DNA from: Desulfobacterales bacterium
GTDB lineage: Bacteria; Desulfobacterota; Desulfobacteria; Desulfobacterales; UBA5852
DNA length: 5,747 bases
Reading direction: 5' to 3'
NCBI GenBank assembly: GCA_016735415.1
Contig: JAERRP010000726.1
Location: 1-5,747, forward strand
In this document: positions 1 through 5,747 of the stretch, piece by piece
How the letters are laid out: each line of letters begins with the position of its first letter
How positions within the stretch are numbered: the stretch's first letter is position 1
Made by a program: the position numbers and the translations under genes
Notes under the pieces: generated by a model
What the model was told of the DNA's origin: nothing
Seen by the model: only the letters and a program-made list of their open reading frames with translations
The model's database searches: none

Positions 1-176
1 AGGCGGCGGAACTCGATCTGGACCCCGGGCTGGTGTTGAACAAGACCCTGATCCAGGCCATCGCCATTTTACGGCCCGAGCGCCGCCAGGACCTGGCAGC
101 GCTTGAAGATATCCGGCGCTGGCGCTGTAAGGCCTTCGGTCAGGAGCTGGTTGCGCTCATGAAATCATTTCGCTGA
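1..176 (+). CDS. C-terminal end of an HRDC-domain protein, probably ribonuclease D (5' partial)
   Basis: The reading frame is already open at the left edge (first full codon at 3) and ends with TGA at 174-176, leaving 58 codons. The peptide has the shape of an HRDC domain, a small helical nucleic-acid-binding module. It reads LDLDPGLVLNK, then a helix TLIQAIAILRP, a helix DLAALEDIRRWR and an end helix FGQELVALM. The DPGLVLN opening, the 'L..i..WR...fG..l' pattern and the stop soon after the last helix match the C-terminus of ribonuclease D (rnd), a 3'-5' exoribonuclease in tRNA and stable RNA maturation. RecQ helicases also end in HRDC, so they remain possible; the WR...FG ending favours RNase D. 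The catalytic DEDD domain lies outside the window. A short 44-base gap separates it from the hydrolase gene on the same strand, so the two may be co-transcribed. Confidence 0.68.
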   Translation, partial: AAELDLDPGLVLNKTLIQAIAILRPERRQDLAALEDIRRWRCKAFGQELVALMKSFR

Positions 177-220
177 CAAGGGTCCTTCCAGAAAAGGAAC
201 ACAAACAGCAGGAAACCCTT

Positions 221-862
221 ATGTCCGAACAACATGTGGTTTTGAGTTCCGGGGGATACGGCCTCGAAGGCCGTTTGCATGCGGGCGGTGCCCGAGCGGT
301 CGTTATCACCCACCCCCATCCCCTTTACGGCGGGGATATGGGCAATGACGTCGTGGCGACCGTCGCCAGCGTTTTTCAAGAAGCAGGTTTTACGACCCTG
401 CGGTTTAATTTCCGGGGGGTGGGCCGCAGCGAAGGGCGTTACAGCGACGGGATCGGCGAACAGGAAGACGTTTGCGCGGCGGTTGCCGAACTTAAAAAGC
501 GCGGGCATGCGGAAGTCGAACTGAGCGGCTACAGTTTCGGCACCTGGGTCAACGCCCTCTGCGCCGGCACCCGCCTGCCGGGTATCCGGATGACCATGGT
601 GGCGCCCCCGACGGCCTTCATGGATTTTAGCGCCGTTACCCGTCTGGACGGGCTGGATACCGTGATTGCGGGCAGTCGGGACGATATCGCCCCGCCCGAT
701 ATGCTCAAAGGTCTGACGGCCCACTGGAACCCCGGGACCCGTCTGGAAATCGTGGCCGGCGCCGATCATTTCTTCTTCGGCTACCTGGACCCATTGGCGG
801 TCTTGCTGAAAAAAGTCATCGGCAGCGTTGCGGCGGCGGATGCCGGTGTGTCGGTGCTTTGA
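221..862 (+). CDS. Small alpha/beta hydrolase, COG2945-type
   Basis: A complete 213-residue protein, the usual length for this compact cytoplasmic family. The fingerprint is clear: THPHPLYGGDMGNDVV (residues 30-45, His-Pro-His-Pro plus the oxyanion-hole strand), then LRFNFRGVGRSEG (60-72) and GIGEQEDV (77-84). The nucleophile elbow GYSFG (103-107) has Ser105, the acid strand AGSRDDIAPP (150-159) carries the probable catalytic Asp154, and the histidine is in GADHFFFG (180-187, His183). The triad is therefore complete. There is no signal peptide or lid domain. The ATG at 221 has an AGGA ribosome site at 210-213, 7 bases upstream. Members are annotated as predicted esterases or dienelactone-hydrolase-like proteins and true substrates are mostly unknown, so no specific reaction is assigned. 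It follows the RNase D end by 44 bases and converges on the nitroreductase gene, stop to stop, across 14 bases. Confidence 0.93.
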   Translation: MSEQHVVLSSGGYGLEGRLHAGGARAVVITHPHPLYGGDMGNDVVATVASVFQEAGFTTLRFNFRGVGRSEGRYSDGIGEQEDVCAAVAELKKRGHAEVELSGYSFGTWVNALCAGTRLPGIRMTMVAPPTAFMDFSAVTRLDGLDTVIAGSRDDIAPPDMLKGLTAHWNPGTRLEIVAGADHFFFGYLDPLAVLLKKVIGSVAAADAGVSVL

Positions 863-876
863 AATGTTCTCCGGCA

Positions 877-1806
877 CTATCCGGCTGGGGGCGGGTTCCA
901 AACGCGACTGATGGCGGCCTTGCGGCCGGGCAGGCGCTGGTAGACTTCGTCCGGATAGCCGAGGGCGATCACGGCATGAACGGATTCCTCGGACGGTATG
1001 CCCAGGCGTTTGGCAATCGCAGGGTCGTTTTTTAGCGCGGAAACCGCAAATCCAATCAAACAGGTGCCCAACCCCATGGCATGCGCGCCCAGCAGAATAT
1101 TCTGGGTGGCCAGCAAAGCATCCTCCGAGGGGCAGGCCGCCCCCGGCCGCGTTCCCACCAGAATAGCCGCCGCCGCCCCGTGAAAGAGGATATCGCGTCC
1201 GGTGCGCGCCCACTCTTCCAGGGCTTGCGCCACGGCCTCACGGTAGTTGCGGTAGTAAAAATCCAATTCATTTTTGCCGATCAATTTGAGGGCGCCGCGC
1301 AACAGGCGGCGATCCGACATGCGGTTCAGGCGGCGGAAGAAGACGGCGATCAAATCGCCCAGTTGCGCCACGGCCGCCCGCGACGGTACAAGCGTAAAGG
1401 TCCACGGCTGGCAGTTCGATCCGGAGGGCGCCGTCAGGCCGATTTTAACGAGGTCCTGCAGCACATCCTGCGGCACCGGGCGGTCGTGATAGTTCCGGCA
1501 GGATCGACGGGAACGCATCAGCTGTACCAGATCAGCAACATCGAAGGTACCGGGCGCCCGCCAGTCCAACCGCTGGCGAAAAGTCTTAAAGTGCTGGCTG
1601 TCGTTGATCAGCGTGCTTACGCGAACGGCCTCCACCGGACAGGCGGCCTCGCAGTGGCCACAGGAGAGGGATTCGTTTCCGGAAACGGTGGCCTTGCCGC
1701 CGACCAATGAAAGCGTGCCGGAAGGGCAGACGTCAATGCAGGTCCCGCACCCGATGCACTTGTCGGCATCGATTTCGACCGCTACCGGCCGATGGATGGT
1801 TTCCAT
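877..1806 (-). CDS. Ferredoxin-nitroreductase fusion flavoprotein
   Basis: A 309-residue protein with two parts. Residues 1-65 form a bacterial ferredoxin-like domain: first cluster motif C17-x2-C20-x2-C23-x3-C27-P, and a second motif with C49-x2-C52-x3-C56-P only, because the first expected cysteine is Ser46. Residues 90-309 are a nitroreductase domain binding FMN: RSRRSCRNY (98-106), APSGSNCQPW (126-135) and GAHAMGLGTCLIGF (240-253) are the family's flavin-contact blocks. Such fusions probably take electrons from ferredoxin-type donors to FMN and on to an organic acceptor; the natural acceptor is unknown. The start at 1806 is chosen because AAGGAG lies 7 bases upstream and the protein then begins directly before the ferredoxin fold. 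The same frame runs 34 codons further upstream, but that stretch overlaps the regulator gene and has no family resemblance. It lies 32 bases behind the TetR-type gene, so it is likely the last gene of the operon. Confidence 0.92.
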   Translation of the reverse strand: METIHRPVAVEIDADKCIGCGTCIDVCPSGTLSLVGGKATVSGNESLSCGHCEAACPVEAVRVSTLINDSQHFKTFRQRLDWRAPGTFDVADLVQLMRSRRSCRNYHDRPVPQDVLQDLVKIGLTAPSGSNCQPWTFTLVPSRAAVAQLGDLIAVFFRRLNRMSDRRLLRGALKLIGKNELDFYYRNYREAVAQALEEWARTGRDILFHGAAAAILVGTRPGAACPSEDALLATQNILLGAHAMGLGTCLIGFAVSALKNDPAIAKRLGIPSEESVHAVIALGYPDEVYQRLPGRKAAISRVWNPPPAG

Positions 1807-1813
1807 AAAAGGG

Positions 1814-1819
1814 CTCCTT
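1814..1819 (-). promoter_or_regulatory. Ribosome binding site of the ferredoxin-nitroreductase gene
   Basis: The - strand reads AAGGAG here, followed by 7 bases and the ATG at 1806-1804. It is a near-perfect Shine-Dalgarno sequence and decides the start against the longer in-frame extension that reaches back to 1908. Confidence 0.88.
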
Positions 1820-1838
1820 GATTTTGCGCACCTGGGTT

Positions 1839-2521
1839 TTATTCGCTTGCGGTGGGGAATGAACGGAACGGCTCGACTTCGCCAACCATGCGATCGGCTG
1901 AAGCACACCGCAGGCCGGCAATGAAATTGACCACGGCCGAATGGCAGAGGGCCCGGTGGCTGTCTTCGCCGAGTAAAGTGGCCCTCATTTTGCGAAAGGG
2001 AATCAGGCCGTGGATCATCCCCCAGAAAAGCAGGGCGTAGCGCCTGGCCGGAATCGGACGAAAGGAGCCCGCCGCAACCCCTTCTTCGATCACGGCCTCG
2101 ACCAGGCGGAGAATGCGCTGCCCGTGCCGGTCGATCTGCTGTTTGACGGCCGGCGAGAAAACGACATCCGTGGCCGACAGAAAGTAGTGGATCACATCGA
2201 AATAGTTTTTGTGCGCCTCGCTGAATTGCCGATAGGCGGCCGCGACCTTGAAAAGTTTTGCTTCCGGCGTGTCCGCAGGCCGGCCGGCGTTCAGGACTTC
2301 CCCGTAGAGGATTTCGAGTCCTTCGGCCTGCAGGGAAGCAAAAATATCTTCCTTGTTTTCAAAATAAAAATAGACGGTCCCGATGCTGAGTTCGGCGGTG
2401 CGGGCGATCTGGTTGACGGACGTCCGGGACAGGCCCTTTTGAAACAATAACTTGCGGGCCGCATCCAGAATCTGTTGCCGGCGTTCCGCTTTTTCGCGAC
2501 GACGACGTTGTTTTACCCCAT
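1839..2521 (-). CDS. TetR/AcrR-family transcriptional regulator, frame broken just after the start codon
   Basis: A one-component repressor-type regulator. The DNA-binding helix-turn-helix is plain: TSVNQIARTAELSIGTVYFYF followed by ENKEDIF (residues 34-61 of the restored protein). A helical ligand/dimer domain of the usual size follows, ending at TAA 1841-1839. The expected TetR helix 1 is also encoded (KAERRQQILDAARKLLFQKG), but no ATG, GTG or TTG lies ahead of it in frame back to the upstream stop at 2600-2598. The first conventional start in frame is a TTG at 2447, inside helix 1, without a ribosome site; starting there gives 202 residues lacking most of helix 1. By contrast, ATG at 2521 has AAGGGA upstream but reads ATG GGG TAA. 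Adding one base there gives M-G-V-K-Q-R and a normal 227-residue TetR. I give the ancestral extent. It may be a sequencing error, a real frameshift, or rescue by -1 slippage. Its place in the operon suggests it controls these genes; its ligand is unknown. Confidence 0.85.
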
Positions 2522-2531
2522 GGCGTTTGTT

Positions 2532-2537
2532 TCCCTT
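2532..2537 (-). promoter_or_regulatory. Probable ribosome binding site for the ATG of the TetR-type gene
   Basis: The - strand reads AAGGGA, 10 bases before the ATG at 2521-2519. It supports that ATG as the original start of the regulator although the frame closes two codons later. The spacing is slightly long, so this is moderate support. Confidence 0.55.
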
Positions 2538-2571
2538 GGTCGACCGGCCGGAGCGATGGCCGCCGGGTCCA

Positions 2572-3618
2572 TTAGAACGCTTCTCCGATGCGAACCATCA
2601 CTTTGATCGCCTGGCCCGGGTCAATGCGTTCGCGGTAGATTTGCGGCAGGCCTTCCAGGGTCGTCAGATCGGATATCAGCGGTCGGCCGTCCAGGCGGCC
2701 CTCCGCCATCCAGCGCAAAACAAGGCGGTTCTCCTCGTGGGTGGTGGAATAACAGCCGGTCAGCCGCGCTTCCTTGAAATTGAGCGTCAGGGGCACGATC
2801 GAGGCCGGGGCAAAGATCATGCTGACAATGCACACATCGCCGCCGCGGGCGACCCAGTCCAGGGCCAGGGATATATTCTCCGCCACCCCCGAGCATTCAT
2901 AGACGGCATCGAAACCATGGCCCGCCGTCAACTCGAAAATCCGCGGCCCCATGTCCTCCGTGAAGGGATCCATGACCGCATGGGCGCCGAACGCCAATCC
3001 CAGCTGGCGTTTGGCCGCCACCGGCTCGGACAGGACAACGGGTGCGAAATCCATCAGGCGCAGCAGCCGAACCAGCGCCAACCCGATCGGACCGCCGCCC
3101 ACCACAAGGGTCGATCCGCCCTGGCGCCCAACGCAATGAATGCCATGCAGGGATGCGGCAAAAGCCTCTGCCAGGGCGGCATTTTGGGAATCGACCCCGT
3201 CGGGCACCGCAATGAGCATGGAGGGAAGGACGCGGACATATTCCGCAAAGGCCCCGGGCATATCCCCGATGCCGATGGTGCGGCGGTTCACCTGACAGAA
3301 ATAGGGACGTCCGCCGCGGCAATCGCGGCATTCTCCGCAGGCGTTAGGGCGGACGATGACCCGGCAGCCCACCTTCACGCCGGTGACATCCGCACCGCAG
3401 GCCGCCACCCGGCCGCTGACCTCATGACCCAGAATGGTGCCGTCGGCCAGGCCATCGATTTTAACCAGGGAATGGTCCGATCCGCAGAACCCGGTGTGGG
3501 CCACCCGGATCAGGACGCCGTCCGGGCCGGACGCGGGCACCGGAACTTCTTCCAGAATCAGGCCGCGGTCGCGCCGAAAGACAACGGCCGGCATGGTATT
3601 GGGGATTGCGGCGGTCAT
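2572..3618 (-). CDS. Zinc-dependent medium-chain alcohol dehydrogenase (COG1063 / butanediol-threonine dehydrogenase type)
   Basis: A 348-residue cytoplasmic oxidoreductase of normal family length. The N-terminal catalytic domain has the zinc site GFCGSD (Cys45) and GHE (His65, Glu66), and LAEAFAASLHG (149-159), whose Glu151 fits the further conserved acidic position. The structural-zinc loop is complete: C94-x2-C97-x2-C100-x7-C108. The cofactor fold shows GGGPIG (174-179), and the next strand ends in LSEP (196-199). The acidic Glu198 suggests NAD(H) rather than NADP(H). The closest general types are 2,3-butanediol, threonine and sorbitol dehydrogenases, which interconvert secondary alcohols and ketones; the substrate cannot be fixed. 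The start at 3618 is preferred because purine-rich GGGAG sequences precede it and it lies 19 bases behind the carrier gene. An upstream ATG at 3672 would overlap that gene and add 18 residues without family character; an ATG at 3594 has no ribosome site. Confidence 0.93.
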   Translation of the reverse strand: MTAAIPNTMPAVVFRRDRGLILEEVPVPASGPDGVLIRVAHTGFCGSDHSLVKIDGLADGTILGHEVSGRVAACGADVTGVKVGCRVIVRPNACGECRDCRGGRPYFCQVNRRTIGIGDMPGAFAEYVRVLPSMLIAVPDGVDSQNAALAEAFAASLHGIHCVGRQGGSTLVVGGGPIGLALVRLLRLMDFAPVVLSEPVAAKRQLGLAFGAHAVMDPFTEDMGPRIFELTAGHGFDAVYECSGVAENISLALDWVARGGDVCIVSMIFAPASIVPLTLNFKEARLTGCYSTTHEENRLVLRWMAEGRLDGRPLISDLTTLEGLPQIYRERIDPGQAIKVMVRIGEAF

Positions 3619-3637
3619 GCTCCCTGGGTCTCCCGAT

Positions 3638-4579
3638 TTAAAGATTTCCGCAGGCGCTTGCCTGTTCGTCATCTCCGGGAAGACGGCGCCGGCTGAAAAT
3701 ATGGGCCACCGTCAGGCCGGATATGATGTGCCAGATGCCCCACCAGGCCACCAGAATGGCCATGCCGCCTAAACCGTCGAAGAAATTGAACACCAGGACG
3801 AGGCCCAGGGCGGAGTTCTGTATGCCGACTTCGATCGACACGGCCCGGCAGTCGCGCTCGTCCAGGCGGATGCTTCTGGCAGTCCAGTAACCGATGTTGA
3901 GGGCCAGCAGATTATGCAGAAAAACCGCGAAGACCACCAGGCCGACATATTTCATAAAAAACTGCCAGTTGGCGGCCAGGGCACCGCACACGATAAGAAT
4001 GAAGAAACACAACGAGAAAACTTTGAACGGTTTGCGCACGCGGTTCGCCAGACCGGGAAAGAATCGGGACGTCACCAGGCCGGCGGCCAGCGGGATTCCC
4101 AGAATGAAGAAAATGGTTACGAAGACATCGAGCGGGCTGAGACTGACTTGCCGCAGAATGGGCGCCGTGGCCGGGTTGAGGCGGCCCCACAATGCGAGAT
4201 TCAACGGTGTCATGAAAATGGCCGCGGCCGAGGAAACCGCCGTCATGCTGATGGAGACCGCGCAATTGCCCCGCGCCAGGTAGGTGATGATGTTGGAGAG
4301 GTTGCCCCCCGGGCAGGCCGCCACCAGAATCATCCCCAGGGCCATGCTGGGGTAGGGTTTGATCAGCAGGGTCAGCAGGAAAGTAAAGGCCGGCAGGAGG
4401 ATGAACTGGGCCAGCAGACCGATGCCCGGCGCTTTAGGTGCCACGATCACCCGTTTGAAATCATCGAGTTTCAAATCCAGGGCGACCCCAAACATCATCA
4501 ACCCGATGGCCATGTTGATAATGAACAGTCCCTGGGGGTTGAAATTCAACCTGACCTGATCGATGGCCGCCATATCCAT
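3638..4579 (-). CDS. Sodium-coupled carrier of the bile acid:sodium symporter (BASS/SBF) family
   Basis: A 313-residue integral membrane protein with about nine or ten hydrophobic segments, starting around residues 17-35 and ending before the basic tail FSRRRLPGD. Family signatures are ACPGGNLSNIITYLARGN (88-105) and EVGIQN (250-255). The residues that hold the two sodium ions in the Neisseria ASBT structure all have counterparts: Gln58, Ser95, Asn96, Ser109, Thr113, Glu250 and Gln254. Sodium-driven uptake is therefore likely. Family members carry bile acids, but also pyruvate, pantothenate and other organic anions; in a free-living bacterium a small organic acid is more likely than a bile salt, and this is inference. 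The ATG at 4579 has AGGGAGG 6 bases upstream; a second ATG at 4573 is less well placed. It follows the thiamine-diphosphate enzyme by 103 bases and precedes the dehydrogenase by 19, so it probably imports a substrate or exports a product of that chemistry. Confidence 0.92.
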   Translation of the reverse strand: MDMAAIDQVRLNFNPQGLFIINMAIGLMMFGVALDLKLDDFKRVIVAPKAPGIGLLAQFILLPAFTFLLTLLIKPYPSMALGMILVAACPGGNLSNIITYLARGNCAVSISMTAVSSAAAIFMTPLNLALWGRLNPATAPILRQVSLSPLDVFVTIFFILGIPLAAGLVTSRFFPGLANRVRKPFKVFSLCFFILIVCGALAANWQFFMKYVGLVVFAVFLHNLLALNIGYWTARSIRLDERDCRAVSIEVGIQNSALGLVLVFNFFDGLGGMAILVAWWGIWHIISGLTVAHIFSRRRLPGDDEQASACGNL

Positions 4580-4585
4580 GGGGTG

Positions 4586-4592
4586 CCTCCCT
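4586..4592 (-). promoter_or_regulatory. Ribosome binding site of the BASS carrier gene
   Basis: The - strand reads AGGGAGG, 6 bases before the ATG at 4579-4577. It is strong and well spaced, and it favours that ATG over the in-frame ATG two codons later. The rest of the 103-base gap (4580-4682) shows no convincing promoter pair and no hairpin with a T-run. Confidence 0.8.
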
Positions 4593-4682
4593 GGTCGTTT
4601 CGTGCGTGTGGCAGGTTGAAAATACGTGCAAGCGTTGTTTTAGGCCGTGGCCGCGCGGGCTGTATAAACCATCAAGCTTAAA

Positions 4683-5747
4683 TTAGGCGGCCTTGTAACC
4701 CCCCAGATTGGCCAGGGCCATACTGCCCGGACTGACGGTCGTCGGATCGGTCATGACATTGATGCAGCAGGTCCGGCCGGAAGCAAAGGCCGCCTCCAGA
4801 GCCGGTTGGATGTCCTGCGGCTGTTCCACCAGAAACCCCCTGCCGCCGATGGCTTCCACCTGTTTGTGATAATCCACCCGGCCGATGAGCGTCCCTTCCT
4901 CGATGGCATGGCCCAGGCGGATTTCCTGGCTGTGGCGAATCATGCCCCAACCCAGATCGTTGCTGATCACCACCACGATAGGCATGTTTTTACGGATGGC
5001 GTTTTCGAACTCCATGAAGTTGAAGCCCACCGATCCGTCACCGGTCAGCAGGCAGACCCGCTGCTGCGGATAGCGGAGTTTGGCGGCCAGGGCGTAAGGC
5101 AACCCCACCCCCAGCGACCCGTAGATCCCATAGTCGAGATAGCGCCCCGGCCGTCGGATGGTGCGGGTCATGCCGTTCCAGGTGGTGGTGTCGCCGCCGT
5201 CAGCCACGACGATGTCGTCCTCCCGGCTCATGAAGTGGTCGATTTCGCGGGCCAGCCGCAGCGGGTGAATCGGTGTGCTGTCGCTTTCCCAGTTGGGGCG
5301 GGCCTGGGCCTTGCCGGTTTCATCGGCACTGCCAAGCGTTTCGATCCAGGGCTTGAACCGCGCCCGCATGTTGCCGCCGCCGTCGGTTTGATCCATCAAG
5401 TCGTTGCAGGCCTGCAGAAAAGCCTTGGCATCACTGATGATGGGCAGGTCGATCCCGCGGTTGCGGCCCATTTCTTCAGCTTCGATATCGACCTGAACCA
5501 TGCGTGCCTCGGGATTGAAAATATCGCCGAAAATATAAAAGAGCCCCATTCGGGTCCCCAACAGGATCACCAGGTCAGTTTCCAGGTAGGCCGCGAAGGC
5601 CGCACCGGGACGGATGGCCAGGGCCGATTCGAAACACAGCGGATGCTCGTCCGAGATTGTGCCGCGCCCGGACAGGGAAGTAAAAACGGGCACACCGGCC
5701 TTTTCGGCAAACTGGACCAGGTCGGCCTCACCATGGCTGTGCCAGAC
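4683..5747 (-). CDS. Thiamine-diphosphate-dependent enzyme, acetolactate synthase / 2-hydroxyacyl-CoA lyase superfamily (N-terminus outside window)
   Basis: The last 354 residues are present and the frame stays open to the right edge. The fragment holds the central domain, from PVFTSLSGRGTISDEHPL to the strand LVILLGTRMG, and the C-terminal cofactor domain. In the latter, DGGDTTTW is followed by the GSLGVGLPYALAAKL block and the thiamine-diphosphate/Mg motif GDGSVGFNFMEFE, closing with ISNDLGWGM (GDG at fragment residues 236-238, Asn-Asp at 263-264). The protein ends normally with GGYKAA. These cytoplasmic enzymes make or break C-C bonds next to a carbonyl (2-keto acid decarboxylation, acetolactate or acyloin formation, 2-hydroxyacyl-CoA cleavage). 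The N-terminal domain with the catalytic glutamate is missing from the window, so the reaction cannot be narrowed. A biosynthetic acetolactate synthase is less likely because no small regulatory subunit gene follows; the neighbours are a carrier and a dehydrogenase. The codon at 5693, a possible GTG start, is an internal valine. Confidence 0.9.
   Translation of the reverse strand, partial: VWHSHGEADLVQFAEKAGVPVFTSLSGRGTISDEHPLCFESALAIRPGAAFAAYLETDLVILLGTRMGLFYIFGDIFNPEARMVQVDIEAEEMGRNRGIDLPIISDAKAFLQACNDLMDQTDGGGNMRARFKPWIETLGSADETGKAQARPNWESDSTPIHPLRLAREIDHFMSREDDIVVADGGDTTTWNGMTRTIRRPGRYLDYGIYGSLGVGLPYALAAKLRYPQQRVCLLTGDGSVGFNFMEFENAIRKNMPIVVVISNDLGWGMIRHSQEIRLGHAIEEGTLIGRVDYHKQVEAIGGRGFLVEQPQDIQPALEAAFASGRTCCINVMTDPTTVSPGSMALANLGGYKAA

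Noticed and set aside
140..1213. A 357-codon open frame on the - strand opposite the hydrolase
   Set aside because: It covers the complete alpha/beta hydrolase gene and part of the nitroreductase in the wrong frame; the product has low-complexity Gly/Arg/His composition and no domain.
1807..1908. N-terminal extension of the nitroreductase by 34 residues
   Set aside because: It overlaps the end of the regulator gene, has no ferredoxin-like content, and the strong ribosome site at 1819-1814 serves the ATG at 1806.
2538..2551. Two overlapping 8-base palindromes (GGTCGACC and CCGGCCGG) just upstream of the regulator, as a possible TetR operator
   Set aside because: They are short, GC-rich and common by chance, with no promoter elements around them; the operon promoter is probably outside the window.
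2452..3696. A 414-codon open frame on the + strand opposite the dehydrogenase gene
   Set aside because: It lies wholly antisense to a gene with complete family motifs, its product is rich in Arg, Gln, His and Pro with no recognisable domain, and long antisense frames are expected in GC-rich DNA.
3914..4681. A 255-codon open frame on the + strand opposite the BASS carrier
   Set aside because: It is the hydrophilic mirror (Gln, Arg, Asp, His-rich) of a membrane protein gene, a usual shadow pattern, and it has no domain.
4580..4682. Promoter or terminator in the 103-base gap between the thiamine-diphosphate enzyme and the carrier
   Set aside because: TATACA and TTGATG occur, but with only 3 bases between them; the GC-rich part (CCGCGCGG) forms only a tiny stem and has no T-run.

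Overview
The window is gene-dense and GC-rich (roughly 60% by eye). Six protein-coding genes and one gene end fill almost all of it, and the longest gap is 103 bases. The content fits a bacterium, and the N-terminal ferredoxin fused to a nitroreductase is common in anaerobes such as sulfate or sulfur reducers of the Desulfobacterota. That placement is an inference from gene style, not from a marker gene. I see no rRNA, tRNA, CRISPR array, insertion sequence or long repeat.

Left part, + strand (1-862): the last 58 codons of a gene ending in an HRDC domain, most likely ribonuclease D, followed 44 bases later by a complete small alpha/beta hydrolase of the COG2945 type. These two genes run towards the rest of the window and meet the opposite operon end to end, with only 14 bases between the stop codons (863-876).

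Right part, - strand (5747 down to 877): five genes in one direction, in transcription order: (1) a thiamine-diphosphate enzyme of the acetolactate synthase / 2-hydroxyacyl-CoA lyase superfamily, cut by the window edge; (2) a sodium-coupled carrier of the bile acid:sodium symporter family with its sodium ligands intact; (3) a zinc-dependent medium-chain alcohol dehydrogenase; (4) a TetR/AcrR-type regulator; (5) a ferredoxin-nitroreductase fusion. After the 103-base gap behind gene 1, the gaps are 19, 50 and 32 bases, so at least genes 2-5 look like one transcript. A plausible reading is a small uptake-and-metabolism module: a sodium-driven carrier for an organic anion, a C-C lyase or ligase acting on keto or hydroxy compounds, an alcohol/ketone oxidoreductase, a flavin reductase and a regulator. 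The substrate cannot be read from the sequence.

The most notable observation is in the regulator. A good ribosome site and an ATG sit exactly where a TetR protein should begin, but the frame from that ATG hits a stop after two codons (ATG GGG TAA). The typical TetR N-terminus is encoded one base out of frame just behind it. One more G in the four-G tract, or a -1 slip on it, would restore a 227-residue protein. The second point is the nitroreductase's ferredoxin domain, where the first cysteine of the second cluster motif is a serine.
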